This document shows positions 1-5,158 of a DNA stretch of 5,918 nucleotides, in pieces. How positions within the stretch are numbered: the stretch's first letter is position 1; each line of letters opens with the position of its first letter. Both the position numbers and the translations under genes were made by a program. The stretch spans positions 1 through 5,918 of the forward strand of contig CAUFRO010000064.1 of the NCBI GenBank assembly GCA_959027945.1, given 5' to 3'. The notes under the pieces were generated by a model. It ran no database searches and was not told where the DNA came from. It saw only the letters and a program-made list of their open reading frames with translations. The stretch comes from an uncultured Collinsella sp. (GTDB lineage Bacteria > Actinomycetota > Coriobacteriia > Coriobacteriales > Coriobacteriaceae).

Positions 1-290
1 CGGTCCGACCGGGCCGCGCGGCAAGGAGATATATTGCCAGACCGGAGGGCCCCCGTGGGCGGGAATCGCGCACTCCATATTTTGTTCACAAATGAATAGG
101 TCCCTCAGTCGCATCACTGAGGTTAAAACTGAAGCATTGACTTCTGATATTGGCGATGACCAGCTGTTTTATGAGTATTGAGACATCGGTCATCTCTGGA
201 GCGCTACTTTACTCCAAAGGCATCAGTTATTTGTTTCCCATCGGTAAAAGGCGGGTTTTGTTCGCCAAGCGTTCTTATATATAGATAGAT
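1..290. other. Gene-free left edge, mixed composition
   Basis: No coding region can be supported here. Bases 1-70 are GC-rich, while about 75-290 are clearly AT-richer than the rest of the window. Several short inverted repeats are visible. CCTCAGT/ACTGAGG (103-109 with 116-122) forms a 7-bp stem with a 6-nt loop. GATGACC/GGTCATC (155-161 with 188-194) is spaced by 26 nt. TGGAG/CTCCA occupies 197-201 with 212-216. None is followed by a U-tract, so none is called a terminator. A TATATATAGATAGATA low-complexity run sits at about 275-290, next to the repeat unit. Short open frames run off the left edge on both strands, but none has a ribosome binding site or a recognisable product. The stretch could be ordinary intergenic DNA or the edge of an element inserted at the tRNA. 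Confidence 0.5.
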
Positions 291-377
291 ACGGGTTCGA
301 ACCCGTGCCGCGGTAACAAAAAAGCGGCCGGCATCCGCCAGTCGCTTTTCTATTCTATGGTGGGCCGTCAGGGGTTC
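291..377 (-). repeat. Truncated tRNA-Lys 3' tail, repeat unit A
   Basis: This 87-bp unit is an imperfect direct repeat of 468-553. Its right end (353-377) is a 25-bp exact match to 529-553. On the minus strand that match is the tRNA-Lys 3' end: from C56 of the T-loop through the acceptor strand ACGGCCC, A73 and CCA, plus 5 flanking bases. To its left lie a terminator-like hairpin (318-345) and the palindrome ACGGGTTCGAACCCGT (291-306), in the same order as in the other copy. The tRNA homology stops abruptly inside the T-loop, and beyond it the sequence is unrelated. This could be an att-like duplication left by a tRNA-targeting tyrosine integrase. It could also be the remnant of a tandem tRNA-Lys copy that has lost its 5' three quarters. 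No integrase is in the window to decide between them. Confidence 0.8.
318..345 (-). terminator. Terminator-like hairpin of repeat unit A
   Basis: On the minus strand GCGACTGGC (345-337) pairs with GCCGGCCGC (332-324) around a GGAT loop. That makes nine positions with one A-C mismatch and one G-T pair. Six Ts follow (323-318). The architecture matches the tRNA-Lys terminator at 495-522, but the loop and half of the stem have diverged while pairing is largely kept. It lies just after the truncated tRNA tail and could act as a second, backup terminator for tRNA-Lys transcription. Confidence 0.55.
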
Positions 378-467
378 AGCCTGCTCCGCAGGCGGCCGCT
401 GCGGCGCTTTCGCGCCTTGCGCGCTGCGCTGGCAAACGCTCGCGCGTTTACTCAGCTCCGCGCCCCG
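378..467. other. GC-rich hairpin-dense insert between tRNA-tail repeats
   Basis: These 90 bp separate the two tRNA-tail units and match neither. Three perfect hairpins are packed in. GCCTGC/GCAGGC spans 379-393 with a 3-nt loop. GGCGC/GCGCC spans 403-416 and reads with a GAAA loop on the minus strand. AAACGC/GCGTTT spans 434-449 and reads with a GCGA loop on the minus strand. The 8-bp palindrome GCGGCCGC lies at 392-399. Two of the three loops are GNRA tetraloops when read on the minus strand, which is the strand transcribed from tRNA-Lys. There is no supported coding potential. It resembles a small palindromic interspersed element, but no family is recognised. Confidence 0.55.
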
Positions 468-553
468 ACGGGTTCGAACCCGTGTCGCGGCAATAAAAAA
501 GCGACCAACCGGAGTCGATCGCTTTCTTTTCTATGGTGGGCCGTCAGGGGTTC
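468..553 (-). repeat. tRNA-Lys 3' tail, repeat unit B
   Basis: This is the second copy of the 86-87 bp unit and the one attached to the intact tRNA-Lys. Read on the minus strand, it runs from T-loop position C56 through CCA, then the tRNA terminator, then the 16-bp palindrome ACGGGTTCGAACCCGT (468-483). The palindrome at 468 and the one at 291 are 177 bp apart, and the tRNA tails are 176 bp apart. The middle part, covering the hairpin arms, has drifted most. The core GGGTTCGAACCC therefore occurs three times in about 270 bp: in both palindromes and in the tRNA T-arm itself. Confidence 0.8.
495..522 (-). terminator. Intrinsic terminator of tRNA-Lys
   Basis: On the minus strand GCGATCGAC (522-514) pairs with GTTGGTCGC (509-501). 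This gives a continuous 9-bp stem including two G-T pairs. The loop is TCCG closed by C-G, a UNCG-type tetraloop. Six Ts (500-495) follow at once, then ATT. The hairpin starts 11 nt after the encoded CCA of tRNA-Lys, which is the expected place for termination of a single tRNA transcript. Confidence 0.85.
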
Positions 554-609
554 GAACCCTGGACCTTGGGATTAAAAGTCCCCTGCTCTGCCAGCTGAGC
601 TAACGGCCC
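534..609 (-). tRNA. tRNA-Lys (anticodon TTT)
   Basis: This is a 76-nt cloverleaf with CCA encoded. The acceptor stem GGGCCGT (609-603) pairs perfectly with ACGGCCC (544-538). The discriminator is A (537) and CCA occupies 536-534. The D-stem is GCTC/GAGC. The T-arm is CAGGG-TTCGAAC-CCCTG (561-545). The anticodon loop CTTTTAA (578-572) carries TTT (576-574), which decodes AAA and AAG lysine codons. The anticodon stem GGGGA/TCCCA has four Watson-Crick pairs and a G27-A43 mismatch at its base, a slight oddity that should not affect identity. The gene stands alone, 28 nt downstream of the aminopeptidase stop. It has its own promoter upstream and its own terminator downstream. Its 3' 20 nt are duplicated 176 bp further on. 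Confidence 0.97.
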
Positions 610-618
610 GCGGGTGGC

Positions 619-647
619 ATTGTACCACGGTCTGGGACTATTCCCAA
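619..647 (-). promoter_or_regulatory. Promoter of tRNA-Lys
   Basis: On the minus strand there is a -35 box TTGGGA (647-642), an exact 17-bp spacer and a -10 box TACAAT (624-619). These match the sigma-70 consensus at 4 of 6 and 5 of 6 positions. Transcription would start near 612, only about 3 nt before the mature tRNA 5' end at 609, so little or no 5' leader would need trimming. The -35 box lies in the last codons of the aminopeptidase gene, whose TAG stop (640-638) is in the spacer. A small inverted repeat TGGGA/TCCCA (633-646) also spans the stop. Confidence 0.75.
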
Positions 648-1918
648 CTCCATTGGCCGTTCTGGAAAATCACAACTTCACGTCCATCAGGCGTAATGCC
701 CGTAATATCGATGTCGTCCGTGCCGATCATAAAATCGACGTGCGTGCTCGAGACGTTAACACCATGCTCCAGGAGCTCCTCCTTGGACATGTCATACCCA
801 CCCTCGATGCATTCGGGGAAACCGACACCTAGCGCGAGATGGCAGCTAGCGTTCTCGTCATAGAGCGTATCGTAGAACAGAACACCACTTTCGCGGATCG
901 GCGTGTTCTTGGAAATGAGCGCGACCTCTCCCAGGTGAGCAGCGCCCTCGTCAGTATCGATGATACTTGCGAGCGTTGCCTTGCCCACGCGGGCGTCGTA
1001 GTCCACCACGCGGCCGCCCTCGAACTTAATCCAAAAATCGTCAACCTTGTTACCGTGGTGAATGAGCGGCATAGCCGAATACACGATACCGTCGGCACGC
1101 ATACGATCAGGCGAGGTGAAGACCTCCTCGGTGGGGATGTTGGGGAAGAAGGGATGTCCATCGGGCGTCCTGCCCTTGCCACCGGCCCACTCGTGACCCT
1201 TCGTCATGCCAATCGTCAGATCGGTTCCATTTGCCGAGGTGTAATGCAGCCGGTCAAAACGATTGTCGTTCAGGAAGCGTAAGTTCTTTTCGAACGCCGC
1301 GTCATGAAGCTCCCAGTCGCTCTCCGGGTCCTGGCCATCGGCGCGAGCGGTGTGCAGAATCGCATTCCACAGCTTATAGATTGCAACCTCATCGGCGTCT
1401 CCCGGGAACACCTCGCGCGCCCAAGCCACGACCGGAGCGCCGGCGATACACCACGGGTTGATGTTGTAGTCCAGTCCACGGCGGAAGACCTTGCACTGCG
1501 TGTTCCTTGCCTTAGAAGCTGCAGCGGGCTTGGCGGGATCGATACCCTTGAGAGCCGCGGGATCCGCACCCTCGATAAAGATAAAGCAGGCACCATCCTG
1601 GGCCAAGGAATCCAGCTGCATGCGCTTCCACTCGGGTGTCTGCTCAAAATAGCTTTTATCGACATGCTCGTACGTGAGCCTCGTCACGGCATCATCGGCC
1701 CAAATGACCGTCACGTGGCCAGCGCCGGCGGCATAAGCCTCCGCGACCACCACGCGGGCAAAGGGCGCGCACTCGACCGGAGACTGAACGACAACCTCCT
1801 GGCCGGGCTTGACGTTTACGCCCTTGCGGACAACCAGGCGCGCATAGTTTTTATTCTTGGGCTCCAGGGCCTTCATGCCCTCCAGAGCTTCTTCGACCGT
1901 CAGGGCAGCTCGAATCAT
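638..1918 (-). CDS. M29-family metallo-aminopeptidase
   Basis: This is a 426-residue cytosolic aminopeptidase of the AmpS/PepS/AmpT (M29) family. Such enzymes remove N-terminal residues from peptides using a two-metal centre. The start is the ATG at 1918 because GGAG (1928-1925) lies 6 nt before it. An in-frame ATG at 1930 would add four residues (MEWH) but leaves that ribosome binding site inside the gene. The length suits the family. Predicted metal ligands, in this numbering, are Glu265 in IPTEEVF, Glu331 in HLGEVAL, His360 in SCHLALG, and His393/Asp395 in STHVDFMIG. From memory, these spacings match those of Thermus AmpT for the first three. The residue seven after His360, tyrosine in characterised members as I recall, is Phe367. 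There is no signal peptide. The gene ends 28 nt before tRNA-Lys. Confidence 0.93.
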   Translation of the reverse strand: MIRAALTVEEALEGMKALEPKNKNYARLVVRKGVNVKPGQEVVVQSPVECAPFARVVVAEAYAAGAGHVTVIWADDAVTRLTYEHVDKSYFEQTPEWKRMQLDSLAQDGACFIFIEGADPAALKGIDPAKPAAASKARNTQCKVFRRGLDYNINPWCIAGAPVVAWAREVFPGDADEVAIYKLWNAILHTARADGQDPESDWELHDAAFEKNLRFLNDNRFDRLHYTSANGTDLTIGMTKGHEWAGGKGRTPDGHPFFPNIPTEEVFTSPDRMRADGIVYSAMPLIHHGNKVDDFWIKFEGGRVVDYDARVGKATLASIIDTDEGAAHLGEVALISKNTPIRESGVLFYDTLYDENASCHLALGVGFPECIEGGYDMSKEELLEHGVNVSSTHVDFMIGTDDIDITGITPDGREVVIFQNGQWSWE

Positions 1919-1924
1919 GTGCCA

Positions 1925-1928
1925 CTCC
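1925..1928 (-). promoter_or_regulatory. Ribosome binding site choosing the aminopeptidase start
   Basis: GGAG on the minus strand lies 6 nt upstream of the ATG at 1918. It overlaps the beginning of the alternative upstream ATG at 1930, which has no comparable Shine-Dalgarno sequence. This favours the shorter protein beginning MIRAAL. Confidence 0.7.
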
Positions 1929-1946
1929 ATCTATCTATAGAACAGT

Positions 1947-1977
1947 AAAAAGGCGCGCCGCAAAAACGACGCGCCTT
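1947..1977 (-). terminator. Intrinsic terminator after the purC / membrane protein unit
   Basis: On the minus strand AAGGCGCG (1977-1970) pairs perfectly with CGCGCCTT (1957-1950) across a 12-nt loop. The T-run TTTTT (1951-1947) overlaps the end of the stem and is followed by ACTG. It begins 30 nt after the stop of the small membrane protein, which marks the end of that transcription unit. The aminopeptidase start is only about 30 nt downstream. Confidence 0.8.
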
Positions 1978-2004
1978 ATATCTTAGCGATATGTATGGAT
2001 ACAA
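1975..2004 (-). promoter_or_regulatory. Possible aminopeptidase promoter overlapping the terminator
   Basis: On the minus strand TTGTAT (2004-1999) and TATAAG (1980-1975) are separated by 18 bp. They match the -35 consensus at 3 of 6 and the -10 consensus at 5 of 6 positions. The predicted start near 1968 falls in the loop of the terminator hairpin. A transcript begun here would lack the 5' arm and could not be stopped by that hairpin. It would have a leader of about 50 nt before the aminopeptidase ATG. The weak -35 makes this a tentative call. Confidence 0.35.
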
Positions 2005-2007
2005 ACG

Positions 2008-2583
2008 CTACTTCTTCTTGGAGTCCTTCTTGTCCTCCTCGGCAGCCGAGCGCTCGATAAGAGCGTTGAGCTTGTTCTCGGACATGCCCTCGGCCTGTGT
2101 GCGGTACATGTTGCGCAGGGGACGAATACGAACGAAGTCGTAGATAAAGTCACCCAGAATGATGACATAGGACAAAACGATGCCGACCATCTGGACGGGA
2201 CTGGACACCGTGCCACCGGGAGCGAAGTAGAGCGAAGCCCAAATTGCCACGACGAGCACCATGCCGATGGCGAGCACGGCCCACCAGATACGGCGGCGCT
2301 TGGTGTAGTCCTCATCCTGCTTGAGGAGAATATTCGACACCGTATAGATACGATCCTCGCGAGCACGCTGCTTGGCCTTGCGGGCGCGCTTCTCCTCCTT
2401 GGAAAGGCCTTCCAGGTTTTCACCCTTCTCGAGCTCTTTGCGGCGTGCCTTAGACGAAGCCGGCACGACGCGAACGGAGCTCGCTGCCTGGCGAGCGGGC
2501 TTAGCAGATGCGGCGGACTTGCGCGCAACCCCGGTAACTTCGTGGGATTGCGTGCGCTTGTTCGTGGCGCTACGGGTACTCAC
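2008..2583 (-). CDS. Unknown small two-TM basic membrane protein
   Basis: This 191-residue protein is not recognised as a member of a named family. Residues 1-98 are hydrophilic, very rich in Lys, Arg, Ala and Ser, and probably cytoplasmic. They include a charged helical stretch at about 45-76 that may form a coiled coil. Two hydrophobic segments, about 99-120 and 130-150, form a membrane hairpin. Both ends are flanked by basic residues (KRRR before the first, RIRPLR after the second), which suggests both termini are inside. The C-terminal tail (160-191) is charged and ends in Lys/Asp-rich sequence. The start is GTG at 2583, directly after the purC TAA with no intervening base. Its Shine-Dalgarno AAGGAG (2598-2593) lies inside the purC end. 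The two genes are therefore probably cotranscribed and translationally coupled. A terminator follows the gene. The function cannot be assigned. Confidence 0.85.
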   Translation of the reverse strand: MSTRSATNKRTQSHEVTGVARKSAASAKPARQAASSVRVVPASSKARRKELEKGENLEGLSKEEKRARKAKQRAREDRIYTVSNILLKQDEDYTKRRRIWWAVLAIGMVLVVAIWASLYFAPGGTVSSPVQMVGIVLSYVIILGDFIYDFVRIRPLRNMYRTQAEGMSENKLNALIERSAAEEDKKDSKKK

Positions 2584-3471
2584 TTATGCGTTCTCCTTCA
2601 TACTTGTGAACTGGGAGCCCGTGATGATCTGGAAGGCCTCGCGATAGCGCTCGGACGTGCCATCGATGACCTCGGCGGGCAGGTGCGGGGTCTCCCCCGT
2701 CATATCCCAGTTGGCTTTGAGCCAATTGCGGACGAATTGCTTGTCGTAGCTGGGCTGAATCTTGCCCTCCTCGTAGCTGGCGGCAGGCCAGAAACGGCTG
2801 GAGTCGGGCGTGAGGCACTCGTCGATCAGCGTGACCTTGCCATCGATGACACCAAACTCGAACTTGGTGTCGGCGATGATGATGCCTCGAGTCGCGGCAT
2901 ACTCGGCAGCGGCCTTGTAAATCTTGAGGGACAGGTCGCGAATCTGCGTGGCGATATCCTCACCCACGATCTCGCAACAGCGCTCGAACGAAATGTTCTC
3001 GTCGTGGTCGCCGATCTCGGCCTTCGTGGACGGCGTGAACAGCGGCTCGGGAAGCTTGGAGGCCTCGGTCAGGCCCTCGGGCAGCTGAATGCCGCAGACG
3101 GTGCCGTTCTCGTCGTAGGTTTTCTTGCCCGAACCGGTCAGATAGCCGCGGACGATGCACTCGATAGGAATCGTCTGGGCCTTCTTGACCAGCATGGCGC
3201 GGCCAGCGAGGTAGTCGCGATACTCGGCAAACTCCTCGGGGAAATCCGCCGGATCGATGGAGACGAGATGGTTGGGAACGATGTCGGCAAACTTATCGAA
3301 CCAGAATGCCGAGATGCGGTTGAGCACCTCTCCCTTAAACGGAATCTCGTCGGGAAGAATGAAGTCGAACGCAGAAATGCGGTCGGTGGCGACCATCAGC
3401 AGGTTTTCACCGGCATCGTAGATATCACGAACCTTGCCACGGGAATCCGGACGACGCTCCATCGTAGTCAC
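2584..3471 (-). CDS. purC: Phosphoribosylaminoimidazole-succinocarboxamide synthase (SAICAR synthetase)
   Basis: PurC joins aspartate to CAIR using ATP to make SAICAR, a step of de novo purine synthesis in the cytoplasm. The 295-residue product is the longer, yeast Ade1-like form rather than the ~240-residue enterobacterial form. Visible signatures in this numbering are GKVRDIYD (12-19, nucleotide-binding start), DRISAFDF (30-37), RGYLTGSG (108-115), DTKFEFG (201-207) and LIDECLTPDSSRFW (215-228). GTG at 3471 is chosen because AAGGAG (3485-3480) ends 8 nt before it. GTG at 3480 would overlap that site, and ATG at 3462 is 17 nt away. No other pur gene is in the window. The gene lies between a two-component system upstream (109-bp gap) and a coupled membrane protein immediately downstream. 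It looks intact. Confidence 0.97.
   Translation of the reverse strand: MTTMERRPDSRGKVRDIYDAGENLLMVATDRISAFDFILPDEIPFKGEVLNRISAFWFDKFADIVPNHLVSIDPADFPEEFAEYRDYLAGRAMLVKKAQTIPIECIVRGYLTGSGKKTYDENGTVCGIQLPEGLTEASKLPEPLFTPSTKAEIGDHDENISFERCCEIVGEDIATQIRDLSLKIYKAAAEYAATRGIIIADTKFEFGVIDGKVTLIDECLTPDSSRFWPAASYEEGKIQPSYDKQFVRNWLKANWDMTGETPHLPAEVIDGTSERYREAFQIITGSQFTSMKENA
2593..2598 (-). promoter_or_regulatory. Ribosome binding site inside the purC 3' end
   Basis: AAGGAG on the minus strand is formed by the Lys-Glu codons near the purC C-terminus and lies 9 nt before the GTG start of the next gene. It supports that non-ATG start and implies translational coupling across the TAA-GTG junction. Confidence 0.7.
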
Positions 3472-3479
3472 GTGAGTCA

Positions 3480-3485
3480 CTCCTT
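3480..3485 (-). promoter_or_regulatory. Ribosome binding site choosing the purC start
   Basis: AAGGAG on the minus strand lies 8 nt upstream of GTG at 3471. The other in-frame candidates are GTG at 3480, which touches the site, and ATG at 3462, which is too far away. The 3471 start is the best supported. Confidence 0.65.
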
Positions 3486-3503
3486 ACCAAAATACGACAG
3501 TAA

Positions 3504-3521
3504 TGCGGGTTCTTTCCCGCA
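3504..3521 (-). other. Hairpin in the gap between the kinase gene and purC
   Basis: A perfect 6-bp stem TGCGGG/CCCGCA with a 6-nt A-rich loop lies 32 nt upstream of the purC start on the minus strand. It is followed by TTACTG, not a proper U-tract, so it is a weak terminator at best. The rest of the 109-bp gap (3472-3580) shows no clear promoter and no riboswitch that I recognise. It may be a processing or attenuation element, and readthrough from the kinase gene into purC remains possible. Confidence 0.35.
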
Positions 3522-3580
3522 CGTTTTCGCAAACTCGGAGCGGCAGGGACGAAACCCCTCCTTCACCGAATAGCGAAAAG

Positions 3581-5146
3581 CTAGTGCTCCATTGTAGTAG
3601 ATGCCGCGTCCGCCGTGTGCTCGCGAGGCAGATGAATCGTAAAAGTCGTACCCTTTCCAAGCTCCGACTCCACGGATATGTAGCCGTGATGACGTTCGAC
3701 AATCTGCTTGGTCACGGCGAGGCCCACGCCCAGGCCACCCGCCTCGCGGGCGCGACTGGCGTCGGCACGCCAAAAACGACCGAAGATGCGCGACAAATCA
3801 TCCTTGGCGATACCGATGCCCGTATCCGAGACCGCAATATCGACGTGTTTGCGGTCGCTGAGCACCGACACCACGACCCATCCGCCCTCGGGGGTATAGC
3901 GCATGGCGTTGCTCATGAGGTTAATAACGCATTGCGTGATCATGTCGGGATCTGCCTCGACAACGTCATCATGGCCCTGCGTCTCATCTGCAAAGCGCAA
4001 ACGCAGGTCACGGTCGGCAAACAGGCGCTCCTGGCCATTCACAATCGAACGCACAAACGGCACCATATCCACCGGCTCCAGGTTGAGCGGCGCGGTACTG
4101 TTTTCCATGCGCGACAGGTCGAGCATCTGCTGCACCAGACGGGCCAGACGACGCGTCTCGGAAGCGACCGTCTCCAGATGCTCGTCGTCGGTGGGATACA
4201 CGCCGTCCTGCATGGCCTCGACCGTTGCAAGCATGGCCATGAGCGGCGTACGCAGCTCGTGGGCAACATCAGAGGTTAGGCGCTTCTCGTGCTTCATATC
4301 CTTTTCGAGCGAGGTGGCCATCTCGTCGAAGGTCTCTCCCAGCTGATCGATCTCATCATCGCCGCGCAAGCCCGTACGAGCGGACAGGTCTCCATCGCGA
4401 ATCTGCTTGGCGGTGCTGGTAATACGATGAATCGGCTTGGTGAGCATGCGCGACATGAGCGCTCCGATAACGACCGAGATGCAGACGGCCACAACCGCGG
4501 CAAGGGCCATGGCGTTAAAGGTCTTCTCTCTGAATGCTGAATCTGCCCTGGTGAGCAGGGCATCGGAGCCAATCGCCCACAATTTGACCTGACCCACGTG
4601 CTCGCCGGAGGACGTCACGATTTCAACGTTGGCAACACTATTGGAATCGGTGGGAGCAGACGAGACTGGACTGTGCGATGCCTTCTTTCCGCTCGTACCG
4701 TCGGTCGTCGCCTGATTTTCGCGTACATCGGCAGTAGCGCTTGCCGAGGGCCACGAGTCGTCGTAGACGATGACGCCCTTTTTATTGACAACCTGCATAC
4801 CAAGATCGTCGGACACCAAACTCGATGTCGCGACCGTACGCAGCTCCCCCGCGGTCCAAGAACCATTTTCCTCATATGACGTTGCCAACTTTTCGGCAGC
4901 GGAATTGGCGATTTCGACAATATTGGAGCGCGTGTAATCCGTAAAAACCGTGCCCCATACAACGGAGACTACGCCCACCAGCACCAATACCGTCATGAGC
5001 GATGTCAGGGCAAAAGCCAGGGCCATGCGCGAGGGATAGCTCATCGTTGGCCGTGAATCGGAACGAGGCGTGTTCCAACTAGCCTTGGAACCCGCCTCGT
5101 TCTCCTGCTTATGCTTTTGCCCGATTTCAAAGCGCGCAGGTGTCAT
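3581..5146 (-). CDS. Two-component sensor histidine kinase, HAMP-HisKA-HATPase
   Basis: This 521-residue inner-membrane kinase senses an unknown external signal and phosphorylates the response regulator encoded just upstream. Residues 1-40 are a hydrophilic cytoplasmic extension. TM1 is about 42-68 and TM2 about 211-232. The ~140-residue outer domain between them contains MQVVNKKGVIVYDDSW (117-132), reminiscent of a Cache/PDC-like fold, then a Ser/Thr/Ala-rich linker (about 132-170). The HAMP domain spans about 231-284. The H-box SDVAHELRTP carries the phosphorylated His296. The N-box is NLMSNAMRYT (409-418), the G1 box DTGIGI (441-446), the F-box FGRFW (455-459) and the G2 box GGLGVGL (470-476). 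All catalytic boxes are intact. ATG at 5146 has AGGA 8 nt upstream and lies 12 nt after the regulator stop. The ligand and target genes cannot be read from the sequence. Confidence 0.95.
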   Translation of the reverse strand: MTPARFEIGQKHKQENEAGSKASWNTPRSDSRPTMSYPSRMALAFALTSLMTVLVLVGVVSVVWGTVFTDYTRSNIVEIANSAAEKLATSYEENGSWTAGELRTVATSSLVSDDLGMQVVNKKGVIVYDDSWPSASATADVRENQATTDGTSGKKASHSPVSSAPTDSNSVANVEIVTSSGEHVGQVKLWAIGSDALLTRADSAFREKTFNAMALAAVVAVCISVVIGALMSRMLTKPIHRITSTAKQIRDGDLSARTGLRGDDEIDQLGETFDEMATSLEKDMKHEKRLTSDVAHELRTPLMAMLATVEAMQDGVYPTDDEHLETVASETRRLARLVQQMLDLSRMENSTAPLNLEPVDMVPFVRSIVNGQERLFADRDLRLRFADETQGHDDVVEADPDMITQCVINLMSNAMRYTPEGGWVVVSVLSDRKHVDIAVSDTGIGIAKDDLSRIFGRFWRADASRAREAGGLGVGLAVTKQIVERHHGYISVESELGKGTTFTIHLPREHTADAASTTMEH

Positions 5147-5158
5147 ATGTGATTTCCT

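Noticed and set aside
1..78. Minus-strand frame beginning MECAIPAHGG and running off the left edge
   Set aside because: There is no Shine-Dalgarno before the ATG at 78, only 26 codons are visible, and nothing is recognisable.
2..181. Plus-strand open frame entering from the left edge with a collagen-like GPTGPRG start
   Set aside because: Only two Gly-X-Y triplets are visible, then the frame runs into AT-rich DNA. The competing frame 1-99 is open too, so neither is supported.
271..290. ATCTATCTATA-type sequence also found in opposite orientation at 1929-1940
   Set aside because: It is a short low-complexity match differing by a 4-base gap, with no shared context.
357..575. Plus-strand 72-codon open frame across the tRNA-tail repeats
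   Set aside because: It starts in one tRNA tail and ends inside tRNA-Lys. Its GSNPGPWD end is simply antisense tRNA T-arm read as protein.
1304..1948. Plus-strand open frame of 214 codons opposite the aminopeptidase
   Set aside because: It is antisense to a conserved M29 gene, without a ribosome binding site or motif.
3519..3530. GCGAAAACGTGC (minus strand) resembling half of an E. coli PurR operator upstream of purC
   Set aside because: Only one half fits, the site is not symmetric, and a PurR of that type is not expected in this lineage. The resemblance is probably chance.
2542..3573. Long open frame (343 codons) on the plus strand opposite purC
   Set aside because: It lies entirely antisense to purC and part of the next gene, has no ribosome binding site, and its Leu/Val/Gly/Asp-rich product is typical of a codon-bias shadow. 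PurC is unmistakable on the other strand.
3503..4279. Plus-strand open frame of 258 codons opposite the kinase C-terminal half
   Set aside because: It covers the kinase catalytic boxes in antisense, and its His/Arg-rich sequence has no recognisable domain.
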